Below, in pieces: positions 53,870 to 62,353 of a DNA stretch of 64,000 nucleotides. The stretch's first letter is position 1, and every line of letters starts with the position of its first letter. The notes under the pieces were generated by a model. That model had not been told where the DNA came from. It saw only the letters and a list, made by a program, of their open reading frames with translations, and made no database searches. Where the stretch lies: assembly GCA_938092135.1 (NCBI GenBank), contig CALLJL010000004.1:53307-117306 (forward strand), given 5' to 3'. The DNA is from an uncultured bacterium (GTDB taxonomy: Bacteria; Acidobacteriota; Aminicenantia; Aminicenantales; CALLJL01). Position numbers and translations under genes: made by a program.

Positions 53870-55522
53870 TTAAATAAAGTTATTTTGATTAACAGCTATT
53901 TCCTCAAAAAGACCATCCTCCTTTTCCCATCTAGCCAGCATTTTTTCTTCATCGGGAGAAAGTTTATCATTTCGATTTATCCATGCCAAGAGTTTTCGGG
54001 CTCGCTGATAATGTTCGGAAGCCCGATTTTCGGCATAATCGCGAGCCGTCCAAGTAGAAATTAAAAAGGGCCAGTCCGAACTTTCAAGAAGAAATTTTTC
54101 TCTCAAAAGTTGACGCCAAAGCCGACGCTTCTTCCAGAGCCATTTCTTCGGCACTCTAGCTAGCTCATCTTCGAGCCAGTAAATTTTTTCCCAGATCCAG
54201 GATGTATTCTCATTAAGCCAAATCCAGTGAAAATTGCCCGAACCCCAAGAACCTTCAGGTAGTCTGACTGAAAGCCGCGGTCTTAGATTTTTGAGGCAAT
54301 CACTGGCCTTTTGAATCCTTATCGTCTTTCCCGATAATTTCTTAATTACCCTATAAAGCCATTCTGGACCTTCAAACCACCAGTGACCAAAAAGTTCGGT
54401 ATCATAAAGAGAAGCTACAACCCCTTCATCTACATCTTTCAGAATTTCTCCCAAAAGATTAACAAAATGCTGGGCGTGGTCTTCAATCCTTTCCTTAACT
54501 TTTTCAGGCTGATAGATCGCTTTCTCTCCGAGATCGAGATGATTGGCTGTGACCCGCCAATAACGAAGCCCTCCGGGAAAGTGCTTCTTGTGGAATTCGA
54601 GATACCAGCCATCGCCAGGATAACCAGCCGAGCTACTCCAGACTTGCATCCCGGTTCGGTCATCACGGGCAAAGAAAGCAAGTCCAGAAGGTTCAGAGAA
54701 ATAGGGAAAATAGGGAGAAAGGTCAACTTTTTCTTCGAGCTGCTTTCCCTTTATTGATTTTTCCCAAAGCATCCTGAGCGCCGGGAAGCGCTCAAAATAA
54801 ACTCCCTTTATTTCTCCACCCCGGAGCAAAGGAAAATCGACAAAAAAGTAATCAAAACCTATTTCTTTAAGGAGCTCATCAAGAGCCGGTCGCCAGAAGG
54901 AAAAGGATTCTCCGAGCGGTCTCTTCCAGAAATAATCTGGACGATAAGCGCATTCTGGCAACCAGAATCCTGAAGGTGATTGACCAAAATGCTTCTCATA
55001 GACATACTTTCCTTGTCTCATTTGAAGTCGCACGCTGTTGTCATTACCGAGCAAAGGTAAGTAGGCATGAGTAGCTGCAGAAGTTATAATCTCAATATGG
55101 CCCTCCCTTTGGAGCTCGCTAAAACCAGATAAAATATCTTCTCGCCAGCGATAGATAAAATCCTGATAAATATTTTCATACCAGACTCGCCAAAATTCAG
55201 CCAGCCGAGCAAGGTCAGGTTGACCTGATTTTTCAAAATATTGACGGTCCTTTAAAGCCACATCGATTTTCATCTGCAGATATTTTTTAAAACCAGTTTT
55301 GAAGGACAGACTTCTCAATTGCTCAATTAGCACTGGAGTAAAAGAAATATTTATTCCAGGAGAAAGGCCTTCCTGGCTAAGCTGGGAAAAAACTCTAAGC
55401 AAAGGCAGATAGCTTTCAGCTGAGGCTTCATAAAGCCAATCGGTTCCGTGGGGCCAGGTTCCGTGGCCAACAACATAGGGAATATGGCTATGGAGAACAA
55501 GACAGAAAAATTTATTGGCCAT
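53870..55522 (-). CDS. GH57 1,4-alpha-glucan branching enzyme (DUF1957 type)
   Basis: A 550-residue GH57 enzyme forming alpha-1,6 branches in glycogen. N terminus FCLVLHSHIPYVVGHGTWPHGTDWLYEA matches DUF1957/TK1436-like branching enzymes. The nucleophile Glu is in SGFWLPECAYRP and the acid Asp in SLYDTELFGHWWFEGPEW. The C-terminal DUF1957 domain carries AYQWEAR-like WTARDYAENRASEHY. ATG at 55522 overlaps the upstream GH57 gene by 11 bp; a TTG 7 codons earlier is less likely. Last of three overlapping GH57 genes. Confidence 0.9.
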   Translation of the reverse strand: MANKFFCLVLHSHIPYVVGHGTWPHGTDWLYEASAESYLPLLRVFSQLSQEGLSPGINISFTPVLIEQLRSLSFKTGFKKYLQMKIDVALKDRQYFEKSGQPDLARLAEFWRVWYENIYQDFIYRWREDILSGFSELQREGHIEIITSAATHAYLPLLGNDNSVRLQMRQGKYVYEKHFGQSPSGFWLPECAYRPDYFWKRPLGESFSFWRPALDELLKEIGFDYFFVDFPLLRGGEIKGVYFERFPALRMLWEKSIKGKQLEEKVDLSPYFPYFSEPSGLAFFARDDRTGMQVWSSSAGYPGDGWYLEFHKKHFPGGLRYWRVTANHLDLGEKAIYQPEKVKERIEDHAQHFVNLLGEILKDVDEGVVASLYDTELFGHWWFEGPEWLYRVIKKLSGKTIRIQKASDCLKNLRPRLSVRLPEGSWGSGNFHWIWLNENTSWIWEKIYWLEDELARVPKKWLWKKRRLWRQLLREKFLLESSDWPFLISTWTARDYAENRASEHYQRARKLLAWINRNDKLSPDEEKMLARWEKEDGLFEEIAVNQNNFI

Positions 55523-57470
55523 CTTTAAAATACAACCGAACAAAAAATTTAAACTTTTCTCCAGGCCTTAGCTGAAGCGGCCATAGGGCCAGCCAGCTAA
55601 TCCCCTGATAAATTATCTCAAAAGCCTCTTCTGATTGCGAGAGAGTCTCAAGGGGCATTATCCATAATTGAGGATAAGGCTGAAATTCAAGTTTAATTTT
55701 TCCTTTAAAGAGAGAAATTGTAGCCTGGTTTAATTCCCATTCTTCGGAAAGGACAAAAAGGTTCCATTCATGACCAAAATAACAAGTCAAATTTTCTTCA
55801 TCTTCATTAATGATAGTTTGCTCAATTATCACTTGATCAGACTGGGGAGTTATAATTTTATTTATATTTACCCGATAATCTTTTTCCTCAAGGTGGACAA
55901 TTCCCTTTTTTTGAAGATAGAGGTTACTTTCTTTAATAAAATATTCATAAACGCTATTTATAAAATCTCCGGCCTCCTTCACCTCTCTCTGACTCCATTT
56001 TTCAAAGGTAACTTCCGAGCTAAAAAAGTGGTCAAGGAGAGAATATCGAGGATAATGATCATAATGAAAATATATTTCAAAATTTTCTGGTAACTTCCGA
56101 ATCAACTCGTGAATACTCTTACCTTCCCCTGTTTCGGTTGAATAATGATGATAAGCTTCGGGCCACCTTGAAAGCACATTGCTCAAATTCCTTGATAAAT
56201 ATTTAAGATCAAGCTCAATGAGGCTTCCACCAAAGGAGGGTTTAATAATTAAATTAAAAGATTTATCATGATAAAATAATTCCTCTTTTCCATCGAAATC
56301 ATAATCGACTCGTTCCCATCCCGATCCTAGATCAATTTTCTTTTCGGCCTCAAGGAGATGAAAATAGACTGCCTGGCGAAGGTGGGGCAAATAAAGGCCA
56401 CCGAAGATCCCATGCCAGTAAGCATCATTACATTGACTGCGATAAAAATTCTTTAAAATCTCAGGGTCATCAATTTTTTTTTGGCTAACAATCTTAGAAA
56501 GGTAAAGCATCCTTTTATGGAGATGATTACTTTCAGGATATTTAAGGAAAAATTCTCGGAAAAAGCCTCCCCGGAGCAAACGTCTGAATTGAGGGGAAAG
56601 AGTTTTTTTGAGCTCCCGCAATTTTTTCAACTGGTCTAAGGGGAGAATCCATTCCATCATTTCTTCATAGGAGGCTGGCGGAAGGTAGGCCAAATTCATT
56701 TTGGGTTCGGTTGAGAGAAATTCGCTAAAGGTCATCATCTTAAAAGAGGATTTCCTTAAATAATTAAGGAAGGATTCAAGCCAGCCAGCTTCATAAACCC
56801 AGTTTTTTGTCCCCGGCCAAAGACCAAATTTTTCGCCGTCATCTCCAAGAATAGCTATTCCGTCCGAATTGACTATTTCTTGAAAATAGGTGTCTATTTC
56901 TTCAAGGTTTCGAAAAGGGATAAGATACCTTAATTTTTTATCAATGGGAAAAATTACTAAAGAATAACCCTGATCCTCGGTTATATAAGGAAATCTCGGT
57001 TGATTTATCCCAGCATAATGGAAGTGTTCTTCATCAAGGAGAGTGTAACTATAACCTGCCTTAGCTAAAGTGCTCGCCAACTGAGGTTCCCAGACTCTTT
57101 CAGCCAGCCAGGCTCCCTTAGGTCTGACCCCAAATTTCTTTTCCAAATAATCAGCCATCATAAGAAGCTGCCCCTGGCGATCCTCTTCAGGAATTGTAGC
57201 TAAGATAGGCTCATAAAAGCCTCCACCAAGAAGCTCGACTTGTTTTCTTTCAACCATTAAGCTAATTAAATCCATGACTTCAGGCTGCTCGGTTTCCATA
57301 TATTCCCAGAGGGGGCCGGAAAAATGGAGAGTGAATTTGATTTCAGGATAAAGGGAAAGAGACTTCAAAAATGGCCGATAGCTATCAGTGAAAGCCTTTT
57401 CCAGAACAGAGGGAAAATTTCCTACAGGTTGATGATTATGAACAGCTAGAAGAAAAATTTTTTCAGCCAT
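55512..57470 (-). CDS. GH57 4-alpha-glucanotransferase / alpha-amylase (with DUF1925/1926-like tail)
   Basis: A 652-residue enzyme, the length of Thermococcus-type 4-alpha-glucanotransferase. FLLAVHNHQPVGNFP is the GH57 N terminus, WLAERVWEPQL contains the nucleophile Glu, and ILGDDGEKFGLWPG the acid Asp. The C-terminal half is beta-rich (DUF1926-like). It should shuffle alpha-1,4-glucan chains. The frame opens 39 codons earlier at 57587, but GAAGGA lies 9 bases before ATG 57470 and MAEKIFLLAVH is the natural start. It overlaps the upstream gene by 8 bp. Confidence 0.9.
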   Translation of the reverse strand: MAEKIFLLAVHNHQPVGNFPSVLEKAFTDSYRPFLKSLSLYPEIKFTLHFSGPLWEYMETEQPEVMDLISLMVERKQVELLGGGFYEPILATIPEEDRQGQLLMMADYLEKKFGVRPKGAWLAERVWEPQLASTLAKAGYSYTLLDEEHFHYAGINQPRFPYITEDQGYSLVIFPIDKKLRYLIPFRNLEEIDTYFQEIVNSDGIAILGDDGEKFGLWPGTKNWVYEAGWLESFLNYLRKSSFKMMTFSEFLSTEPKMNLAYLPPASYEEMMEWILPLDQLKKLRELKKTLSPQFRRLLRGGFFREFFLKYPESNHLHKRMLYLSKIVSQKKIDDPEILKNFYRSQCNDAYWHGIFGGLYLPHLRQAVYFHLLEAEKKIDLGSGWERVDYDFDGKEELFYHDKSFNLIIKPSFGGSLIELDLKYLSRNLSNVLSRWPEAYHHYSTETGEGKSIHELIRKLPENFEIYFHYDHYPRYSLLDHFFSSEVTFEKWSQREVKEAGDFINSVYEYFIKESNLYLQKKGIVHLEEKDYRVNINKIITPQSDQVIIEQTIINEDEENLTCYFGHEWNLFVLSEEWELNQATISLFKGKIKLEFQPYPQLWIMPLETLSQSEEAFEIIYQGISWLALWPLQLRPGEKFKFFVRLYFKDGQ

Positions 57471-58812
57471 TATTTCCATTCCTTCGGCCAATTCTTTCCG
57501 CCTCTTGAAGATAACTATGGAAAAGAATCTCAAACTCAGCCACTCCCTGTTCTCCAAACCACCAGAACCAATCGGACCCCTCAGCAATCAAAATAGCCTG
57601 ATTTTGTCCATATTCTTTTCTGATTTCAGCTAATCTCTCCCAGGCAGCATTCTTAGCTGGATGACCGACCCAGCGGGAAAAATTGCCGAGCCAGGTCCCA
57701 GGGACAAGCTCAATTTCTTGAGGTTGAGGCATCATTTGAAAATAATCTCTAAGGCAAATGGGTTTAATCCCAGGCATTTTTTTCAATCGGGAATAAAGCT
57801 CTCTCAAGAAATGAATTCCATTATCACGATAACCGGCCCAGGGATTTTCGCCATCAAGGGCGACTACTAAAAGGTCTTTATCACTAAGAAGATTCATCCT
57901 TTGCCTAATTTTCTCTTGAAAATGGTCAACGGCCACCTTTGCTTCCCAATGCTGGTATTCAAAACTTATTAGATCAGAGAGCTCTCGATCTCGGAAGAAT
58001 AAAGTTAGTCCCCGGCAGCTATAAGGTCGGCCGAGAAGTTTAAAATCCGGCCTTATTTTAAGACTTTTCCAGAGAATATTTTCATCAGTAACTAAATAGG
58101 AATAATTAAATTTAGCGATTATTTCCGCCACCTCTTGACTGACTCCGCCTTCAGGAGGCCAAAAGCCTAGGGGTAGCTCACCGAAAACCTCTCTAAAATA
58201 ATCTCGTCCCATTTTTATCTGAAGGGCTGCATCCTCGGGATAACGAAAGGGAAGGGATGGTTTAAGAGGCTCGTCGACAATAGAAAGATCGACAATTAGG
58301 GGAAGGAGGGGATGATAATAGGGTGAGGTGGTTAGCTCAATCAAGTGGTTGAGATAAAGTCGGCGATAAAGGGGAATAATCTCAGCCCAAAGGTTCCTTT
58401 GCTTTTCAAGAAGGGTTTCTTTGGCCTGAATTCTTTTTATTTCGGAAGAAAAAAGAGGTGAAAAAAGGGAACGTAAAGCCTGAATTTGTAAAGTCCTTTT
58501 ATCGATTCCTTTCTCTTCGGCCGAAAGGAAACGGTGAAGTAGGGCCAATTCATCGCTGGTTAATTTTTCTGGTTCTTTTTCGATGGCCAGCTGGAGAGGG
58601 TCCTTTGCTTGACCTTGAGCATAGACCTCCATCTGTTCGAGCAAAGAGGGAACAAGATTGAAAACACAGGGAAAACCTTGTTCTTCAGCCAGGAAAGCCA
58701 TGGAATAATAATTTTTTATTAAATGATAGTTTAAATGAGGAAGAATAATCTCCTCTGATTTAGGGAGGCGATAAATCGGTTGATGATGATGCCAGAATAA
58801 GCAAAAATACAT
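57463..58812 (-). CDS. GH57 glycosidase (alpha-amylase/pullulanase-like)
   Basis: A 449-residue GH57 catalytic protein: CLFWHHHQPIY at the N terminus (HQP motif), nucleophile Glu in GFWPPEGGVSQE, and acid Asp in VVALDGENPWAGY. The absence of a signal peptide puts it in the cytoplasm. It likely hydrolyses or debranches intracellular alpha-glucan, in line with its two partners. The promoter TTGACA-17-TAAGAT ends 6 bases before the ATG, the clearest leaderless case in the window. It is the first gene of the GH57 operon. Confidence 0.88.
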   Translation of the reverse strand: MYFCLFWHHHQPIYRLPKSEEIILPHLNYHLIKNYYSMAFLAEEQGFPCVFNLVPSLLEQMEVYAQGQAKDPLQLAIEKEPEKLTSDELALLHRFLSAEEKGIDKRTLQIQALRSLFSPLFSSEIKRIQAKETLLEKQRNLWAEIIPLYRRLYLNHLIELTTSPYYHPLLPLIVDLSIVDEPLKPSLPFRYPEDAALQIKMGRDYFREVFGELPLGFWPPEGGVSQEVAEIIAKFNYSYLVTDENILWKSLKIRPDFKLLGRPYSCRGLTLFFRDRELSDLISFEYQHWEAKVAVDHFQEKIRQRMNLLSDKDLLVVALDGENPWAGYRDNGIHFLRELYSRLKKMPGIKPICLRDYFQMMPQPQEIELVPGTWLGNFSRWVGHPAKNAAWERLAEIRKEYGQNQAILIAEGSDWFWWFGEQGVAEFEILFHSYLQEAERIGRRNGNNG

Positions 58813-58818
58813 TTTTGA

Positions 58819-58847
58819 ATCTTAGAAAATATCAGCCTTTCTGTCAA
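58819..58847 (-). promoter_or_regulatory. Promoter of the GH57 operon, leaderless type
   Basis: Minus strand TTGACA (58847-58842), 17 bases, TAAGAT (58824-58819), and only 6 bases before the ATG at 58812. The expected transcription start coincides with the start codon. There is no ribosome binding site. Confidence 0.68.
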
Positions 58848-58886
58848 GCAAAGATCGCTAAACTTTTTCGATTGCCAAAAAAGGAT

Positions 58887-59861
58887 TTAAGGGAAATTTA
58901 ATCCTTCTTTCTTCAAATAGCTTAAAAGTTGTTTTGCTGTTTCTATTTTTGGATCATTTGGCGAGGCTAATTTAAGAAAGGTTTCCAGATAGTTAATGGC
59001 TTCGGGTACACGATTTAGACTAATATTGATCGTTCCAAGCTGATAATAAGCATCTGGATAGTTTTGATTGAGCGAAATAGCCTTTTCAAAATAGGGAAGG
59101 GCTTTCTCTGGGTCACCGAGATTAATCAAACAAATTCCCAGATTATACAGTGTATCCACATCCTCGGGATTTAGAGCGACTGCTTTTTCATAAAAACCAA
59201 GGGCTTCGTTAAAATTTCCCTGTTTGGCCAAACTTTCTCCGAGTTCCTTGTTGGCGCTAAAGCTTTCAGGGTTAAGGGACTGGGCTTGGCGAAAAGAGTG
59301 AAGAGCCTTTTCATTTTCACCTTTTCTTTTATAAGCCAGGCCCAGATTAAAGTGAAAGGCCCAATGTTGTGGATTAAGTTTGATTGCCTCTTGATAACTT
59401 AAAATAGCCTGATCATAATTTTGTTCCGAATAAAATTTATTTCCCTGGAGAAACAGACGGTCGGCTTCAGATAATTTTGGTTCAACTATTTCCTCAGCTT
59501 TTTCCAGCCTTACTTCAATTTTTGTCACCTCAGCAATGCTTACTTTTACCTCTAAGGATTTTGGACTGAAACCTGTTTTTCTCACTTCAACAAGATAGAA
59601 ACCAGGTCTTAAACCGATCTGAATAAAATGACCATTTTTATCGGTCACTAGTCGATAATTAATTGACGTTGACATTTGCGAGACAATAATAACCTCAGCC
59701 TTTTCAAGAGGATTACCGGCCATATCATAAATAAAACCCTCTATCTTTCCCTGATACTGAGCTGAAAGAGTTAAGGACAAAAAGGTTAATCCGATTAAGC
59801 CAGCGGTCAAAAAGACAAGTCTTTTGGATCTGCAAAATAATCCCTCTTGTTTTTTTACCAT
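58887..59861 (-). CDS. Exported TPR protein with carboxypeptidase-regulatory-like domain
   Basis: A 324-residue protein. A signal segment (about 14-34) is followed by a carboxypeptidase-regulatory-like beta domain (GKIEGFIYDMAGNPLEKAEVII, GHFIQIGLRPGFYLVEVRK). Five to six TPRs then run to the end (AFHFNLGLAYKRKGENEKALHSF, DTLYNLGICLINLGDPEKALPYF). It is a scaffold-type protein in the cell envelope with unknown partners. The frame opens at 59933, but AAGGGG 6 bases before the ATG at 59861 decides the start. It follows the GWxTD gene by 151 bp on the same strand. Confidence 0.87.
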   Translation of the reverse strand: MVKKQEGLFCRSKRLVFLTAGLIGLTFLSLTLSAQYQGKIEGFIYDMAGNPLEKAEVIIVSQMSTSINYRLVTDKNGHFIQIGLRPGFYLVEVRKTGFSPKSLEVKVSIAEVTKIEVRLEKAEEIVEPKLSEADRLFLQGNKFYSEQNYDQAILSYQEAIKLNPQHWAFHFNLGLAYKRKGENEKALHSFRQAQSLNPESFSANKELGESLAKQGNFNEALGFYEKAVALNPEDVDTLYNLGICLINLGDPEKALPYFEKAISLNQNYPDAYYQLGTINISLNRVPEAINYLETFLKLASPNDPKIETAKQLLSYLKKEGLNFP

Positions 59862-60012
59862 TTTAAACCCCTTAAATCTCATAATAAGTTTATGGTTATT
59901 TATCTTTGAGATAATTCTAAACAAATTTATCATTTTATGTCATTCTAAAAAAATAGGGTTAAAGGCCATATTTTTTAGTTTATCAACAAGCGAAGGCATA
60001 TTTTCTTAAATT

Positions 60013-62064
60013 TTACTTTATTTTTGCTTTTATCATTTCCTTCAGCTTTGCCATCTCAGGCTGATTTGGTTCTAATTGCAAGGATCTCTCTATTAAGGTT
60101 AAGGCTTTTTCCGATAAGCCGAGATTAAGATAACATTCAGCAGCAAGATTAAGTAAACTCAATTCGGTGGCTTCTTGAAGCATATTTTCTAAATAATTAA
60201 GGGCCTCTTTCCATTTTTTAAGATGAAAGAGGTCTAAAGCAATAACTTTTCCGGCCTCTCTGATTTTATTAACTTCGTAAAGAGGCTGAAGAACATTGAT
60301 CGATTCGCTGTATCTTTGCAAGGCAAAAAGAGATTTTCCAAGTAGAAGCCGACTTTCGGTATCTTCTTTAAGATTCAGAATCTGCTGAGTTAACCTGAGA
60401 GCTTCTTCATACTGACCTGAAAGGAAGTATTGGGAAGCCAAGATGCGGAAGCTCTCGAGATCAGGATAGGCTGGATGAAGTCGGGATAAAATCCGGGGAA
60501 TGGGAGGATAGGCTTTCTCTAAGAGGATCATTCCTTCCCTTCGACTGGCCAATAATTTTCGGTCACTGGAAAATAAAGATATGTCGAGATAATAATAATC
60601 TGGCTTCAAACCGTCAATGGCCATATAGCCTGTATCAAGAACATTTTCAGTGATTTCAAGGCTGTTTATATCTTTTTCCCAGGTCTTAACAACTTCATTG
60701 TCGGTCGCTCTTTTTATAGAAAATGACAGCAAGGAGGGTTTCTCTCCTTTATCGGCGGAAGGCCAAAATTGAATGAGCAAGCCAATTTTAGCCCCGGCCG
60801 GGATTTCAGAGCGAGCATTTAGGCGATAAAGCCATTGTCCAAAAGAAAAGGCTTGAAACAGTGATTGCTGGGATTTTGGTCTCTCTTCTCTTAAGAAATA
60901 AATCAAAGGTTGGCTTAGGCCAAATTTAGCCTTCGGCTTCGGGACTTCAATTTCTATAGAAGAGGAAGTGAACTCTTTGACTGTCTTATTTTTCAGCAAA
61001 AAATGAAGGTTGAATTGTCCAGGAATTATTGGAAAAAGGTCCTGAAAGGAGAAAATTCTTCTACCCTGAGCTTCAAATTCTTCTTTGGTTAATCGAACCG
61101 GTATTTCTTCATTTTTTTCCCAAATAATTCTTTGTTTCTTATCTTCAATTTTAATAAATAATTCATAGATAGCATAGGCTTGGCCATTTTCTTCAGTAAA
61201 GCTCATTATTTCTGGTTCTAAGGCCCAATGAAGGAATGGCTGTCCCTGATGAATGAAGACCGCAGCTCGGAAATTACTTTCCACATAACGGTCGGCATAA
61301 TCTACTTCCACTATTCCCTGATAATTTATAAAGTGGCGGGCATAGGCTTCATTGAATTTTCTTTCAGGAAGAGAACGGATTGAGGCAAGAAGAGTTTCAG
61401 AGGAGAGAGAGGTCGCTGAAGCTAGGTCCGTTCCAGGAACAAAACTTAGGGAAGCGTTAGCCAGCTCAGGTGAAATTTTTTTTAGAAGGTTATAGGCCGC
61501 CTCTCGGTTGAATAATTGGCGATTAAGAGAAGGAACAAGTAATTTTTCTGGGCCCTCTATGCCAGGATAATAAAGCCGATAATCACCCTGACCTTGGGGC
61601 TGGTAAAAAATTAAGTAGAAAAAGGGGGGAAGACCGTATCTTTCATCTCCCCTATAGAACCACAGTTCGGCCGGCCAAAGCTCAGAATGGGTGGTAAAGA
61701 GTTGCCTTTCTAGGGGAGGCCCAAGCAATAGATAATAATAGCCCCGCTCGGTAAGACTCCCCCTGATTGTGGGCCCGGGACTAAAAAGCCGATCAGCCTG
61801 CTCAATTCGAGCCATATATTCTTGATAAAATTCATTTTCCCGAGTGTCTGGCCGCGGATCTCTTTGTTTCCAGAAAAAAGTTATAAATTTGTCCCTTTCC
61901 TGATCTGTTTTTAACTGGAGGAAAACTTCTTTTTCGAGGGAAGTAATTATGGGCCGTACCAAATCAAGCCATTCTTTGTATCTAAGTGGTAGTTCAGATT
62001 GGCCTATCAGATAAAGACAAAAAATTAATGCAACAAAATTGATTCCACCAATTTTTTTGAACAT
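60013..62064 (-). CDS. GWxTD domain-containing exported protein with TPRs
   Basis: A 683-residue protein with a signal peptide (about 1-22). The GWxTD-type domain follows: LRYKEWLDLVRPIITSLEKE, LKTDQERDKFITFFWKQRDP and NEFYQEYMARIEQADRLF. A second domain of this type of protein (PAELWFYRGDERYGLPPFFYLIFY) lies near 130-155. The C-terminal 150 residues are TPR-like. The family is found in Acidobacteria, Aminicenantes and related phyla, and its function is unknown. A TATAAT (62090-62085) lies 20 bases before the ATG. It is divergent from the TonB receptor. Confidence 0.87.
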   Translation of the reverse strand: MFKKIGGINFVALIFCLYLIGQSELPLRYKEWLDLVRPIITSLEKEVFLQLKTDQERDKFITFFWKQRDPRPDTRENEFYQEYMARIEQADRLFSPGPTIRGSLTERGYYYLLLGPPLERQLFTTHSELWPAELWFYRGDERYGLPPFFYLIFYQPQGQGDYRLYYPGIEGPEKLLVPSLNRQLFNREAAYNLLKKISPELANASLSFVPGTDLASATSLSSETLLASIRSLPERKFNEAYARHFINYQGIVEVDYADRYVESNFRAAVFIHQGQPFLHWALEPEIMSFTEENGQAYAIYELFIKIEDKKQRIIWEKNEEIPVRLTKEEFEAQGRRIFSFQDLFPIIPGQFNLHFLLKNKTVKEFTSSSIEIEVPKPKAKFGLSQPLIYFLREERPKSQQSLFQAFSFGQWLYRLNARSEIPAGAKIGLLIQFWPSADKGEKPSLLSFSIKRATDNEVVKTWEKDINSLEITENVLDTGYMAIDGLKPDYYYLDISLFSSDRKLLASRREGMILLEKAYPPIPRILSRLHPAYPDLESFRILASQYFLSGQYEEALRLTQQILNLKEDTESRLLLGKSLFALQRYSESINVLQPLYEVNKIREAGKVIALDLFHLKKWKEALNYLENMLQEATELSLLNLAAECYLNLGLSEKALTLIERSLQLEPNQPEMAKLKEMIKAKIK

Positions 62065-62101
62065 TATCCCGATTTTAAAAGCATATTATAGCATATTTTA
62101 C

Positions 62102-62130
62102 TTGACAACAAATGTTAAAGTCGGTACTAA
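62102..62130 (+). promoter_or_regulatory. Candidate promoter of the TonB receptor gene
   Basis: TTGACA at 62102-62107, 17 bases, TACTAA at 62125-62130 (weak -10). A start here would give a leader of about 215 bases that contains the perfect inverted repeat at 62155-62192. The reverse strand of the same TTGACA region may serve as -35 area for the divergent GWxTD gene. Confidence 0.35.
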
Positions 62131-62154
62131 AAAAAATATGATTCTGCTTTCATC

Positions 62155-62192
62155 AATTCAAAAAATTGAATTAGAATTCAATTTTTTGAATT
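62155..62192. repeat. Perfect 18-bp inverted repeat with 2-base centre
   Basis: Arms AATTCAAAAAATTGAATT (62155-62172) and its exact reverse complement (62175-62192), separated by AG. The whole element is AT-rich and lies between the divergent GWxTD and TonB-receptor genes. It could form a hairpin in the receptor mRNA leader or be an operator for a dimeric regulator. No second copy was noticed in the window. Confidence 0.7.
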
Positions 62193-62353
62193 TTTGGCTA
62201 ATTTTGACTGCTTTAATCGCTGCTGATCAGGCAATATTACCCCGATATTTTGGTACAAATTTTGCTTAAGTTATTTTGGAAGGGAGGTGAGATTCAAGAA
62301 ATTAAGCATGTTCAAATCATCGGCAATCTACAAAAATCGGGAAGGAGGCTTAA

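Noticed and set aside
62039..62269. 76-codon open frame upstream of the TonB receptor
   Set aside because: It overlaps the GWxTD start and the promoter/palindrome region, has no ribosome binding site and no recognisable protein features.
62279..62308. Extra GGGAGGTGA upstream of the TonB receptor, possible leader peptide from ATG 62308
   Set aside because: The ATG is about 20 bases from the motif and opens a frame running out of phase into the receptor gene. Not convincing.
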